A DNA stretch of 64,000 bases from Aquarana catesbeiana (GCF_042186555.1 NC_133330.1:168179266-168243265), one strand, 5' to 3'. Counted from the stretch's first letter, positions 22,770 through 33,273 are shown. Numbers and translations: made by a program. Notes: generated by a model not told the origin, from the sequence alone.

Positions 22770-24518
22770 CTAGGGTGGGACCACCGCCTGCAGGACCTTC
22801 CTGCCAAACGATTGTTCCGCTGCTGATAGCAAGTCCAACCTGTAGTGGCGGGTGAAGGTGGAGAAGCTTGTCCACGTGGCCGCTTTACAGATCCGACCTG
22901 GAGAGGCCCCTGCTCTTTCCGCCCAGGACGTTGTTATTGCCCTTGTTGAATGGGCCATTACCCCTGTTGGAGGATCAGCCCCTGAAGCTTTGTAGGCTTC
23001 ACTGATTGCCATTCTTAGCCATCTGCCTATAGTACTTTTGGAAGCACAATGACCCTTGCGCGATCCAGAAAAAAGAATAAAAAGAGAATTTGTCTTCCTA
23101 AACTCTCTCGTGATCTCTAAATAATGAAGTAAACATCTTCTCACATCCAGGGTATAAAAAGCCTCCTCTTTAGAGTTGGATGGTGTAGGACAAAAAGTAG
23201 GTAAAACTATTTCTTGCACCCTATGAAAGAAGGTTGCGACTTTTGGCAAGAAACCCGGGTCAGTTTTCAGCACTACCCGGTCTGGAAATATCAAACAAAA
23301 AGGTTCTATTATAGACAGAGCATGCAACTTACTTATTCTTCTGGCTGAGGTAATTGCAACCAAAAGAACTAGCTTGAGCGTCCATAATTTTAAAGTCACT
23401 TCCTGTGGGGGCTCAAAAGGTGTTTTGATCAACCCCTGTAGCACCAGTGATAAATCCCATTTAGGAAAAGATCTGAAAGGTACCGGCCTAAGCCTGGCCA
23501 ATGCTTTGAAGAATCTAACTATAAATGGTTCTTGAGATAACTTTCTCTCGAGAAACACCGACAAGGCAGCCACCTGGACCTTCAGGGTACTGGCTGCCAG
23601 CCCCATCTCCATGCCCTCATTGAGAAACTCTAATATTGAGGGTAATTCCTGTGGTGAACATTTTTTAGTCATACACCAGGAATTAAACCGCTTCCATGTT
23701 TTAAGATAAATACCCCTGGTAACCTTTTTTCGGCTAATTAGCAGTGTTGACACCAGCTTATCTGAGAAGCCCCTTCGTTTTAGAAGCTGCTCTTCAGTAA
23801 CCACCCCGTCAGCTTGAGCTGGTTGATATTTGGATGCTGAAGGGATCCCTGGGTTAATAGATCCTTTCGAAGTGGAAGAAACCAATGTGGTTCCACTGCC
23901 ATCCTCTGTATGGTTGCAAACCAGGGCCTCTTGGGCCAAAAAGGAGCCACTAGGATCATACTTGTGGTCTCTCGTTGTAGTTTTTTTTAACACCAAAGGG
24001 ATCATTTGAAAGGGGGGAAAGGCGTAGCACAAGTGGAAGTTCCATGGTTGTGCCAGCGCATCCAATCCTTTGGCCTGATCTTGCCTGTTTAGTGAGTAAT
24101 AGGCCTTCACCTTTGAATTCTTGTGGGATGCGAACAGGTCTATCTGAGGAGTTCCCCATTTCTCTGTTAATTTCTGGAATACCTCCTTGTTTAGACTCCA
24201 CTCTGCCTCTAGTATCCTTTCTCTGCTTAGAAAGTCGGCTACTAGATTCAGCTCTCCTTTTAGGTGTACAGCTGTTAGGGACTTTAAGTTGCTTTCCGCC
24301 CAAGATAGCATCTGAACGGAAAAGGCTAGCAAGACCCTGCTTCTCGTGCCACCCTGTCTTGTAACATATGCCACTGCTGTGGCATTGTCTGATAGCACTT
24401 GAACATGGTGACCCTGGACTATTTTCTCGAAAGCCCATAGTCCTAAGAGAATAGCCCTTAGCTCCCTCCAATTGGAGGATCTCCTGGCCTCCCTGTTCAT
24501 CCAATTCGCCTGAGCCAT
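22770..24518 (-). CDS. DIRS RNase H plus tyrosine recombinase, 582-codon open frame
   Basis: The N-terminal portion is RNase H: RRSSNWRELRAILLGL, then LSDNATAVAYVTRQGG with a catalytic Asp in SDNATA, then HLKGELNLVADFLSR. A linker leads to the tyrosine recombinase: a core-binding region from about residue 250, then the catalytic set Arg393 (TSARR), His523 and Arg526 (AHSTR) and Tyr559 (HYRLD). The stop codon ends at 22770, just short of the internal complementary region. The enzyme would integrate a circular DNA copy by site-specific recombination in place of a DDE integrase. The frame is free of stops and all four expected residues are present, so it is the best-preserved coding unit in the window. 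Upstream it joins reverse transcriptase through a frame break near 24520-24560, so it is probably not expressed as the original polyprotein. Confidence 0.85.
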   Translation of the reverse strand: MAQANWMNREARRSSNWRELRAILLGLWAFEKIVQGHHVQVLSDNATAVAYVTRQGGTRSRVLLAFSVQMLSWAESNLKSLTAVHLKGELNLVADFLSRERILEAEWSLNKEVFQKLTEKWGTPQIDLFASHKNSKVKAYYSLNRQDQAKGLDALAQPWNFHLCYAFPPFQMIPLVLKKTTTRDHKYDPSGSFLAQEALVCNHTEDGSGTTLVSSTSKGSINPGIPSASKYQPAQADGVVTEEQLLKRRGFSDKLVSTLLISRKKVTRGIYLKTWKRFNSWCMTKKCSPQELPSILEFLNEGMEMGLAASTLKVQVAALSVFLERKLSQEPFIVRFFKALARLRPVPFRSFPKWDLSLVLQGLIKTPFEPPQEVTLKLWTLKLVLLVAITSARRISKLHALSIIEPFCLIFPDRVVLKTDPGFLPKVATFFHRVQEIVLPTFCPTPSNSKEEAFYTLDVRRCLLHYLEITREFRKTNSLFILFSGSRKGHCASKSTIGRWLRMAISEAYKASGADPPTGVMAHSTRAITTSWAERAGASPGRICKAATWTSFSTFTRHYRLDLLSAAEQSFGRKVLQAVVPP

Positions 24519-24519
24519 C

Positions 24520-25690
24520 TGTCCTTCCAGGTGGGCGCCCCAACCCCAGGAACTCGTATCCGTTGTTAATCTCCTCTCCTGGGGAAAACACCAGAGCAGG
24601 CCCTTGTCCAGATTGGAGTGACTCCTTCACCACCAGAGCTTCCTCTGAACTCGGGGGGGATATTGTTATCATTTTTTCTAGGGACTCTCCATAGGACCAA
24701 TTTTTCAAAATTGTCTGTTGAAGATCCCTTGCGTGTAAATGTGCCCACTGTACTGCTGGTATTGCTGCAGTAAGGAGCCCCAAGACAGACATCGCTGCCC
24801 TGATAGAAATTGGCAGGTTTGTCTGGGTCTTTTTTACCGCATTCTGAAGTTTTACCATCTTCTCCTCTGGGAGGTAGATTCTCTCCTGTATGGAATCGAT
24901 AGTGTAACCTAGAAACGTTATTGCCTGTGATGGGATCATGTTCGATTTTTCCTTGTTTATTAACCACCCCAGGCTCTCCAGATGACTCCTTGTCCTTTGT
25001 AGATCCTTCTCTAATATGTGCCTTGTTTTGGCAAATAATAGAAGATCGTCTAAATATGGGACAATCGAGATTCCCTCTATTCTGAGAGGGGCTAAGGCCT
25101 CTGCCAGAATCTTCGTGAATATCCTCGGAGAGGATGACAGCCCGAAAGGGAGAGCTCTGAATTGCAGATGTATGATAGACCCTTCCATCCTGATTGCAAA
25201 TCTGAGGTGCTTTTGTGATGCTGGGGCTATAGGCACATGGAGATATGCATCTCTCAGGTCTATGGATACCATAAAACAATCTAGGGTCAGGAGATCCTTT
25301 ACCGAAAAGATCGTATCCATCTTGAACTTCTTGTACCTGACCGCTCTGTTGAGAATCTTCAGGTTCAGGATTAATCTGAACTTGCCTGAAGGCTTCTTTA
25401 CCAGAAAGATGTGCGAACAGCACCCCTGTTCCACTTCTTTGGGGGGGAACATTTATTATCACCTTCTGCTGAATTAACTCCTGAAGAATTGCCGACATTG
25501 CTGTAAGCTTTTCTGGGTCTCTGGGAGCCTGAGTTATATAAAACCGAACCGGAGGGAGTTGGGCAAACTCCAGTCCGTAACCCTCACTTATCGTCTTGAG
25601 GATAAACGGACTGTCTGTTATCCTCTGCCACTGTGGGAAGAAGGCCTGTAACCTTGCTCCCACAGACGGAGGCCAGTCACTGGCTCTTTG
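24520..25690 (-). pseudogene. DIRS reverse transcriptase, two frame breaks
   Basis: The start segment reads ARLQAFFPQWQRITDSPFIL (to about 25600), then the frame shifts near 25430-25450. The next frame gives HIFLVKKPSGKFRLILNL, SIDLRDAYLHVPI (motif A Asp), LPFGLSSSPRIF and VPYLDDLLLFAK, with YLDD at about 25045-25056. These are the normal blocks of DIRS/LTR-type reverse transcriptase. The frame breaks again near 24540, before RNase H. The catalytic aspartates are intact, so the damage is restricted to frame. The same order is seen in DIRS copy 2 (42775-43972). Confidence 0.85.
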
Positions 25691-26850
25691 TATTTGGGGT
25701 AGGGGGGCGAAATAGCACTCCTGACTTGCCCCTGCCTCTCTGAGGCCTCCAAGGTCTCTTATAGCCTGTCTCCTTTGTATCTGAGGTATTCCGAAAAGGA
25801 CGAAAATTTTTACTGCCCTGAGGGATTACCTTTTTCTTAATGAGGAAGGCCTTTTTCTTATCAGCCGTTCTTTCCAGAATGGCTTCTAGACCTGGGCCAA
25901 AAACCAAATCCATAGAGCTCTGCACGTTGAATTGATTAGCGCAGATGATCTGGCCGACATCCTAACTGATTCAGCCGAAGCATCTGCTATATATCCAACT
26001 GCTTTCAGAAGCACCGGTAATGTCTCTAAAAGATCCTTACGAGGTGTACCTGCCTCGATATGAGCTTTCAGTTGTTCCAGCTAGTGCTCCAGGTTTCTGG
26101 CCACCACTGTTGAGGCCATAGCTGGCTTTAGATTTGCTAGGGTGGAGTCCCAAGCTTTCTTCAGCAGGGAGTCAGCCCTCTTATTCATGGGATCTTTGAG
26201 GATACCCATGTCCTCGAACGCAAGGTCGGTGTTTCTCGGCACCTGAGAGAAGGCCGCATCCAGTCTGTGCTATCTTCCTCAAAGGGAAACCTGCGTTTGA
26301 GGGACTTAGAAAAGAAAGGGGCCCTCTCTGGGTCCTTCCATTCTCTTTTAATTGTTTCTGACAGAAGCTTATGCACCGGAAACACCCTGCGTTTCACTTC
26401 ACCCATGCCTTGAAACATTTTGTCGTGTAACGACAGCAGGGGAAGAGGAAGAAGGGAGAAGGGAGAAGGGAGAAGAAGAATCTCTCTCTTCCTCTGCTTC
26501 TTCCTCAGATTCCGTAGCCACGCTACGATTTTCCTCCTCCGAGTCACTGTCACCTCTGTATGCAGAAACAGAAGACTGGGAACGAGGTACTGAGCTGCCT
26601 GCAGCTGGACGTTTGTCAAGGTAAGATTTAAATGACTCAAAAGTATCAGCCAAATCCTTTCTAAAACAGCTCAGTAAATCCTGCTGAATCACAGGTGCAC
26701 TAGGAGTGGTTTCCTCCTTCACTAAGTCTGCAATACATCCTTTGCATAACACTTTTGCCCAGGACTCTTTAAGCACATTTTTACAAGATGGGCATTTTCT
26801 TTTAACAGAAAAAGAAGAATGTTTGGTCTTTTCTTTTGCCTTCTGAAATA
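25691..26850 (-). pseudogene. DIRS gag-like frame, broken
   Basis: It begins with a zinc-ribbon-like pair, CPSC then CKGC 12 residues on (about 26740-26810). An acidic Ser/Glu-rich tract follows, then the block RRVFPVHKLLSETIKREW and FFSKSLKRRFPFEE (about 26290-26400), and a Lys/Arg-rich C-terminus containing LERTADKKKAFLIKKK (about 25850). At least two frame changes separate these. The counterparts in DIRS copy 2 at 44078-45112 have the same blocks. The protein probably packages element RNA; that is by analogy to other gag proteins. Confidence 0.75.
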
Positions 26851-27099
26851 CATAAGCAGATAAAACCTATAAACAAACAGCATGCTGAAAAAGAACTGGA
26901 GGAGCTAACACTTTAACCCCTCTCCTTCACTCAGCCAGTAAATTCCCCCACAGATTCACTTCACAATCTTAAAACACACTTACTTCCTGCTTCAATACAC
27001 AGGAAGAGGTGTTGCAGGCTCTTTAAAATTTCTAGAATTTAACAAAGAGGGAACTAAAACATGCCCATAGAGTAAGTTACAGAGACACGCTGTCCCCGC

Positions 27100-27640
27100 T
27101 TACCTGGGCCTGGCTGATTTGTGTGGCTCCTGCTCCTGCCACCACCGATTGTTCCTCCTCCATACTGTCAGGATTTGCAATGGCGTTTGGTGCTTGTTTT
27201 TAAAGTTTCCCAGTCCACTCGCCGCTGCGAGGGCCGGAAATGACGTCAGCCGGAAGAGACCTGCCCTCCCCTCCTGCGTTCCAGCGGCCGGAACCGGAAG
27301 CCGCGCCACTAGAGGTCCCGCCCCCAGCCGTAGTGACGCGCTCGCCACCGGAACCCGGAAGGCAGAGCTTTGGGGATGAAGAGGAGACGCCGCTCCTCCC
27401 AAGCTAGCCGCCGGTCTGAAGGAGCGGGGACCCCCAGCAGCCTGACCCTCGCCGGGTATGAAGAGGGGAGGACGCCGGAGCAACCCCCGCACGTAAAGGG
27501 AGGAAGCTGGGCTGGCCTGTGAAACAGAAAGAAAACAAATACCGGTATGCCCCAAACTCTCTCCACCTGGAGACAGCGCAGCACACCCCTGGCTCCCTGC
27601 AGCGCTTCCACCATGGCGGAGGAAACACTACAACTGAGGC
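27100..27640 (-). promoter_or_regulatory. CpG-rich leader of DIRS copy 1
   Basis: The G+C and CpG content is far higher than on either side, and the block lies upstream of the gag-like frame and inside the right terminal repeat. It is probably the element's promoter/5' leader. A long open frame across it reflects composition and shows no protein family. Confidence 0.5.
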
Positions 27641-28090
27641 CATGGTGGAAGTGTCCGGTCTTTATAGAAAAAACTGTGTAAATTCCAGAAAATGTACCCT
27701 AGTTTGTAGACGCTATAACTTTTGCGCAAACCAATAAATATACGCTTATTGACTTTTTTTTACCAAAGACATGTGGCCGAATACATTTTGGCCTAAATGT
27801 ATGACTAAAATTGAGTTTATTGGATTTTTTTTTATAACAAAAAGTAGAAAATATTTTTTTTTTTCAAAATTTTCGGTCTTTTTCCGTTTATAGCGCAAAA
27901 AATAAAAACCGCAGAGGTGAGCAAATACCATCAAAAGAAAGCTCTATTTGTGGGAAGAAAAGGACGCAAATTTCGTTTGGGTACAGTATTGCATGACCGC
28001 GCAATTAGCAGTCAAAGCGACGCAGTGCCAAATTGCAAAAAGTGCTCTGGTCAAGAAGGGGGTAAATCCTTCCGGGGCTGAAGTGGTTAA

Positions 28091-28346
28091 TACACTGTTT
28101 CCTTTTAGACCATTTCATCCTCCAGAAGAAGCGGTTTTACCGCGAAACCAGTAGAGGAATATTTACGCCCCACCTGAACAGAAACCGTACCGGGGAAACC
28201 TGCTATGAGTTAGTTCTCGTGTGGTGTATAGTGTACAATTCTACAAATTGTCTCTGTATACATTGTTGTGTTTTTAAGACATTGTTTATATATTGTTACA
28301 GAATAAAATTTTGCATTTTTAATCAATTTGTGGCTATATCTGTACC
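28091..28346 (+). repeat. Penelope-type terminal sequence
   Basis: It holds a hammerhead-like motif (28119-28157) and an AATAAA-containing AT-rich 3' part. It joins 18311-18415 if the TTAA-flanked insertion is removed. Confidence 0.5.
28119..28157 (+). ncRNA. Hammerhead-like motif, decayed
   Basis: CCTC (stem I), CAGAAGA in place of CUGANGA, one A, stem II GCGGT/ACCGC, GAAAC, CA loop, GT, A, GAGG (stem I partner). One core base (U4) is changed, so it is probably inactive, but all stems still pair. Confidence 0.45.
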
Positions 28347-28436
28347 GAGAAAGTCCATTTAAATTTCTTTGGGTACCTATGTGTATGGGATAGCCTCGGC
28401 AACTACCCCCACATCTTTACCCCCCACCAAACATAT
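28347..28436. repeat. 90-bp direct repeat, copy 2
   Basis: The same block as 17855-17944 with a few substitutions and the same orientation. Confidence 0.85.
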
Positions 28437-28520
28437 GATGGGAATGTATATTATATGTAGGTAAATCACTGTGTAAATTGACAGCACTATACAAGTACCT
28501 GAAATAAATTAAAATACCAT
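28437..28520 (+). mobile_element. SINE 3' tail fragment
   Basis: 'gtgtaaattgacagcacta' and 'acaagtacctgaaataaat' match the 3' end of the SINE at 49720-49769. Confidence 0.7.
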
Positions 28521-29202
28521 ATTACCGTTCACATTTCTTGTGTGGTGCAGTCTATGTAGGGAGTTTTAAAAACAATAGCCATTATATACAGTAATAATTT
28601 GTTGCCATAGACCAATTTTTTATTTGCTACAAGAGTTAGTGATCGGGCCAGTCTGAAGCAAACCTGTCACAAGCTTAGGACAGCAGTCGTTACCTTCATG
28701 TATATATGGAGCCAAGTAAATTAAAATCACACTACTGATTTCAAGTTCCACCTACTGCAGGTAATCTGCTATTAGACTAAATACCTGTTTTAAGAGTACT
28801 GCCACTGTATTTTACAAGCCGTATACTAGTTATAAACGCAGTCATCTCCCTTTTGAACAGGTGCTTCTCTGCCTTGGGGTTACCATGGAACTTGTGAGAC
28901 AATGGCCGCCTCCTTTAGTGTGCCATTTAACTTGAGGACAGATTTCTTTACAACCTCAACTCTTCTCATAATTTGGCTCATTTAAAGCTACTTCATATAT
29001 TCTAATAAGGTTTTAACTTTTTTTGTTAAATCACATATAGTAAAATGTACACACAAAACTTATTGTGGGATTTTGTGTTTCCATGCCTCCTCTCACACTT
29101 ACCATTACTTTTAAACAAGACCAAATGACCTAAGTCTATTTCCTTTTTTATACATATTTTACAAATAAAAAAAAAAATACAAACAAATATTTGGAGCATA
29201 CA
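28521..29202. other. Downstream flank of ndufa6, no gene seen
   Basis: Apparently single-copy sequence with no recognisable coding segment. Downstream elements for ndufa6 3'-end formation would lie at the right edge (about 29150-29190, T-rich on the minus strand). Confidence 0.5.
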
Positions 29203-29208
29203 TTTATT
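29203..29208 (-). terminator. ndufa6: ndufa6 polyadenylation signal
   Basis: AATAAA on the minus strand, 21 bases after the stop codon. The 3' untranslated region would be very short, about 40-45 bases, with a U-rich stretch following at about 29165-29180. Confidence 0.75.
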
Positions 29209-29228
29209 GGTGCAGACAAAAGGTTAAA

Positions 29229-29360
29229 TTAAGAGTCTTGACCCGCATAAAATTTGCCGAGGAAGTCGCTGGGTCGTGGACTTTCCGTTTCATGGAAATA
29301 TCGCATAATATGGGTCCTTTGCTTCCAAACTTTTATTGTCTCTTCCAAGTCCATCTTACC
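29229..29360 (-). CDS. ndufa6: ndufa6 terminal coding exon (exon 3), complex I subunit B14
   Basis: On the minus strand a strong acceptor (TTTTAATTTTAG) is followed by an open exon of 43 codons plus a TAA stop at 29229-29231. It encodes GKMDLEETIKVW, KQRTHIMRYFHET and the C-terminus FLGKFYAGQDS. I recognise this as the C-terminus of NDUFA6 (B14, also LYRM6): the mammalian protein has GKIELEETIKVW, KQRTHVMRFFHET and a FLSKFYVGHDP-type ending. The exon starts in phase 0, matching the ATC-AAG end of exon 2 at 53049. The protein is an accessory subunit of mitochondrial NADH:ubiquinone oxidoreductase; with the acyl-carrier protein it contacts the peripheral arm near the quinone site. All conserved residues appear intact and there is no frame damage, so the gene looks functional. 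Nothing else in the window resembles a host gene apart from exon 2. Confidence 0.93.
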   Translation of the reverse strand, partial: GKMDLEETIKVWKQRTHIMRYFHETESPRPSDFLGKFYAGQDS

Positions 29361-29531
29361 CTAAAATTAAAACAAACAGATAACCATTTGAAATATTGCA
29401 AAAAACAAAAAACAAACAAGAAAAAGAAATGCTTATAAACATACCTTACAAAAACAAAAGAACTGCAAAGGGGCCCTGAGAATAGTATTACCATTGGTCA
29501 CAAAGGGAATGTATACATGACATCAGATTTA

Positions 29532-30322
29532 GGCCCCATGTACACGGGACGCTGTTAAACACGCGTTCAGAGGCAGTTGGACGCTTTTTTTTAACTGCCC
29601 ATGAACTCAATGTTATCCTATGTGACCATGTACACAGTCTCGTTTATTGCCGTTTTTATGCAGTTGCGTTTAACGGCGTTTCTTTGGAGGCAAAAAAATG
29701 GGTTCAGATGCAGAAGATTTCCACGTTTCAGACACCAAACGCGGTACTGGCGTTTATAAACATTTTTAAAGGTACTCTATATTTTAGACCTGAAAAGGCA
29801 AAAATATGACGGAAAACAATGAAAAAAACATAAAAAAAAAAAAGTTAAAAATGTTTTAATGATTCATGATTGATTCATAGACCATATATATTATTAGGTA
29901 CGCAGCTGTGCGTACAGGTTTACAAAATATCCTGCCGACATTTGCTGCGCAAAGGATGGGCCCAACAGCGACGGACTCTGACTCTGGACCTCTCGCGCAA
30001 TTTTCTCCATCGTTCTAGCCTCATCAAGAGCAATATCAGGAGCATTCCTCGCATATGCTCATTATGGGATCCATTGCACAGAAATAGAGGCAAATACAAG
30101 TAGACAACTGCTCTCTGCTGCTGCTACTAACGCTGGTCAAAATGGCTGAAATAGTTAACTTACAAATTTTTTTGAGCTTGGGGAGGGTCTTAAATGAGGT
30201 CATCTTAATAAACGCTTCTAGACGCAAATGCGTTTAAAAGCGGCTAAAGGGGCGTTTTAAACGCCGGTTTCAAGAAAATTCATCCAGTGGACTTTGCCTC
30301 AGCGTCCCGTGTACACGGGGCC
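29532..30322. mobile_element. Harbinger-like MITE with TTA target duplication
   Basis: The termini are GGCCCCATGTACACGGGACG and its reverse complement at the right (CGTCCCGTGTACACGGGGCC), flanked by TTA at 29529-29531 and 30323-30325. A 3-bp TTA duplication is typical of PIF/Harbinger. The interior includes a second nested inverted repeat of 'aaacgc'-type motifs and no transposase. Confidence 0.8.
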
Positions 30323-30448
30323 TTAATTCATGCACAGTACATGAATACATAGGCTGGAAGCCATTTAACCACTTGCTTTAATCACTGAGAATATTTTAAG
30401 CAACTGAAAAAACAGGCTTATAAAAAGAAACTAGAGTTATGACAACAC

Positions 30449-30902
30449 TTAAAAGTATAACTAAAGGCAAAACTTTTTTTCTAGTTTTGGATAGAGTAGT
30501 GATGGATTAGAACGATTGTCAGTTTTTATTGTTGTTTGTGCCCCCCGTTGGGGAGATTCACCTTCTCTATTTGGCCTGTTTACTGTTATTGAAAGTAAAA
30601 GGAAATCCCAAATTTTAGGTTGTCCCCAGAAAAGTAATAGAGGGATAATCTATGGGGACATTAGTTCTGGTGACCTTGGGGTCCCAGAGGAATTTCCTTA
30701 ATTTGCAGGGATTTACTCTCACTTGGGAGAGAAAACGACAGAAAACGAGGGGAAATCTCTGCAATGGGACACAGATGGCGAAAAAAGAAAAAAAAAGAAA
30801 AAAAACACAACATTGACAGGGTGGGTTATAACCCACCCTTACTCGAACCAAAATGAAAAAACAAAAAAAAGAAAAGAAGTTTTGCCTATATTTCTACTTT
30901 AA
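30449..30902. mobile_element. TTAA-flanked MITE
   Basis: TTAA at 30449-30452 and 30899-30902. The terminal inverted repeat is AAAGTATAACTAAAGGCAAAA against TTTTGCCTATATTTCTACTT. The TTAA flanks suggest mobilisation by a piggyBac-type transposase. Noncoding. Confidence 0.75.
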
Positions 30903-31706
30903 TATCATATCTAGTAATGCTTGCTGGTTTGAATCATATAAGATTCTACTAGTTTGTAAGAAGTTAGTAAATCTGATATCTTTTTACTAAAGCAAGCTTG
31001 AGCTTTGCTAAACAAGGAGCTCTAGCTTTGATTTAGCAGTGGGACTGTAACCTCTGAAGAGAGACCACTGCTTCCAGACAGAGCAACAGTCCTTTGCTGC
31101 AACATGCTGGCATGCTTTTCTACTCAGGCTGTGGCTGCTTTCAGAGTCTCTGTAAGACTCTGCACAACTTTGATACACCTAGAATGTGAAGAGCAGAGTT
31201 AAACTCAAGTTTAGTTAGGTTTAAAAGTGACCGTCATGACTGAAATATGTAGGCCTCCTAAAAATAATAGATGCCTGGCTGTTTTACATCAGTATTTTTC
31301 AGTCCCAGTCCCAGAACAAGCATTCTATAGAGTATTAGAAAAGTGTACTTACCTCTGGTACTTGTTCTGGATCAGCAGCTCAGACAACAGTAATGTCAAA
31401 ACATCACTTCAATAAATGGCAGCCTTCATTAATTGCCCATGCCAGTATTCCATTACAAAGTAGTCAAGGGCAGGTTTTATATTGCCACAGGGAGGAAGGA
31501 GGGTGGGAGGGAAGAGGGTGGAGGGATGTATGCATCAAAGTGTGCATTCCCTAAATGTTGCTGTCCTAGAAATGGACTAGGGTATTCATGGTTTACAGAA
31601 AGCTGACAAATTTTCTCCAAGGCTAAAGTTATAAATAGCTTGTATATAGAATGTACAAAGTAGGCTGTGATAAAATAAATCTTACTATCCTCTTGCGTTT
31701 TTTTTT
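30903..31706. other. No gene or complete repeat seen
   Basis: Intronic sequence of ndufa6 with no clear repeat ends. The purine-rich stretch near 31480-31530 is compositional. Confidence 0.4.
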
Positions 31707-32350
31707 TTAACCACTTCAATACAAGGGCATTTTCACCCCCTTCCTGCCCAGGCCAATTTTCTGCTCTAACATTTTGAATGATAATTGCGCAGTCATACAA
31801 CGCTGTACCTAATATGAAATATTGTATATTCCCCCCCACAAATAGAACTTTCTTTTGGTGGCATTTGATTACCTCTGCGGTTTTTATTTTTTGCACTAGA
31901 AACAAAAAAAAAAAAAAAAAAAAAACAACCCCCCCCCCCCGATATTTTTTTACTTTTTGCTATAATAAATTATCCACAATAAAAAAAAAAAAATCTTCAT
32001 CAGTTTAGGCTGATATGTATTCTCCTACATATTTTAATTTTTTTCTTCCAAAAAGTAATAAAAATGCCAAAAACCAAATCAATATACGTTTTTTTTTTTT
32101 TTTTTTTCCAAAAATATGTAGAACATATTATTGATTGGTTTTTGCCATTTTTAATTATTACTTTTACTAGTAATGGCGGTGATCTGCGATTTTTGTCAGG
32201 ACTGCGATATTGATATCGGACACTTGACACCATTGACAAAAATGCACGGATTACTGTATAAATGTCACTGGCAGGGAAGGGGCTAACACTAGGGGGCAAT
32301 CAAGGGGTTAAATGTGTTACCTAGGGAGTGATTCTAACTGTGGGGGGGGG
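31707..32350 (-). mobile_element. piggyBac-type non-autonomous fragment
   Basis: Starts TTAACCACTTCAATACAAGG, the reverse complement of the right terminus of the element at 59607-60745 (ends TTGAAGTGGTTAA). The internal 'caaatagaactttcttttgg' is shared with 27930-27960 and 60590-60610 on the opposite strand. The other terminus is not present. Several poly-A, poly-C and poly-T runs lie inside. Confidence 0.75.
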
Positions 32351-32643
32351 GGGGTTTGGGGGGCAGGAGACTACACACACACACATCCACATTCCTGCTC
32401 TGTGATCAGCAATCGCGGGTGCCTGGCAGACAGTATCCTTCACTTGCACTCGGCACAGCCTGATAGAACGAATACTGCTTAGCTGTATATAAGTAACCTC
32501 TGCTACTTCCCACGGTTCAGCTCTTCCACATCCAGTATATGCTTCAGGTGCAGACTCAGAACCTATCTTTCACACACCTCTGTACAACATCAGACCCCCG
32601 CTTTCTGTTTTCTTTTGTAAATTGATAGAAAACTGCCCATAAG
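32351..32643. other. Intronic sequence, no feature
   Basis: Short segment with a (CA)n run near 32371-32385; nothing else recognised. Confidence 0.4.
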
Positions 32644-33003
32644 AGGGCTTTCACACCGAGCCGCCCGGGCGTCGGCAGTAAAGCGGCGCTATTTACCGTC
32701 CTTTTAGCGGCGATAATCGGCTGCTAGCGGGGCGGTTTTAACCCCCCCCCCCCTGCTAGGGGCTGAAAAGGAGCGGCATTTTGCCTGCGGTATCGCAGCG
32801 CTGCCCCACTGATTTCAATGGGGAGCAGCGGTGAGTTCACCGCTCCAAAGAAGCTGCTGGCAGGACTTTTTGTGACGCCCTGCCAGTGCACCGCTCCAGT
32901 GTGAAAGCCCGAGGGCTTTCACACTGGAGTGAATGGAGCCGCTTTTTTCAGGCGCTATTTTTAGCGATGTAGCGCCTGAAAAACGCTGGCAGTGTGAAAG
33001 GGG
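32644..33003. mobile_element. Harbinger-like MITE, diverged
   Basis: It begins 'agggctttcacaccgagccg' and ends 'ggcagtgtgaaaggggtc', resembling the termini of 33274-33684, with several internal repeats of 'gggctttcacactgg'. It directly abuts CR1 sequence at 33004. Confidence 0.6.
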
Positions 33004-33273
33004 TCAAAGGCTGTATTCACAGAGTAGTGGTTAATGATTCTTACTCCGAATGGTCTAGGGTTGTTAGTGGTATACCACAAGGTTCGGTGTTGGGATCCTT
33101 ACTTTTTAGCATTTTTATATATGATATTAGGTCAGGGATTAAAAGTACCATTTCAGTCTTTGCAGATGACACCAAGCTTTGCAGTGGAATAACATCCTTA
33201 CAGGATGTCTCTAACTTACAAGCCAACCTCAATGCACTGTTTAATTGGGCAACTATGAAGCAAATGAGGTTTA

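Larger units (their letters stand above)
22425..27674 (-). mobile_element. DIRS-type tyrosine-recombinase retrotransposon, copy 1
   Basis: The order on the minus strand is gag-like, reverse transcriptase, RNase H and tyrosine recombinase. It is bounded by inverted repeats (22521-22570 pairs with about 27628-27674) and has an internal complementary region at 22657-22756, the architecture that defines DIRS elements. The window-left terminus begins CCCTAGTTAGACTTACCG. The window-right terminus lacks the outermost ~90 bp that the internal complementary region predicts, so it is truncated. It sits inside piggyBac copy 2. The recombinase frame is open, but pol has two frame breaks. A CpG-rich leader lies at 27180-27480. 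Confidence 0.9.
18416..28090 (+). mobile_element. piggyBac-type DNA transposon, copy 2, split by a DIRS element
   Basis: Both ends are present. The left end starts TTAACCACTTGCCGACC at 18416 and the right end finishes GAAGTGGTTAA at 28090, with TTAA at both borders as expected for piggyBac. The 5' noncoding part (18416-19595), transposase remnants (19596-20053), an AT microsatellite, and a long 3' part containing an inverted repeat follow in order. At about 22425-27674 a DIRS retrotransposon interrupts it, after which 3' sequence resumes ('aattccagaaaatgtaccct'). Without the insert the element would be about 4.4 kb. It is opposite in orientation to copy 1. Confidence 0.85.

Noticed and set aside
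27100..27555. 151-codon frame in CpG-rich sequence, minus strand
   Set aside because: It coincides with the DIRS leader and GC-rich DNA has few stops. No domain.
28851..28945. Exon-like segment after 'ttttgaacag'
   Set aside because: There is an acceptor-like sequence, but no open frame resembles a known protein and no clear donor follows.
30036..30227. Possible upstream exon of ndufa6 on the minus strand
   Set aside because: The segment is inside the Harbinger-like MITE, and exon 2 at 53049 already joins exon 3 in phase.
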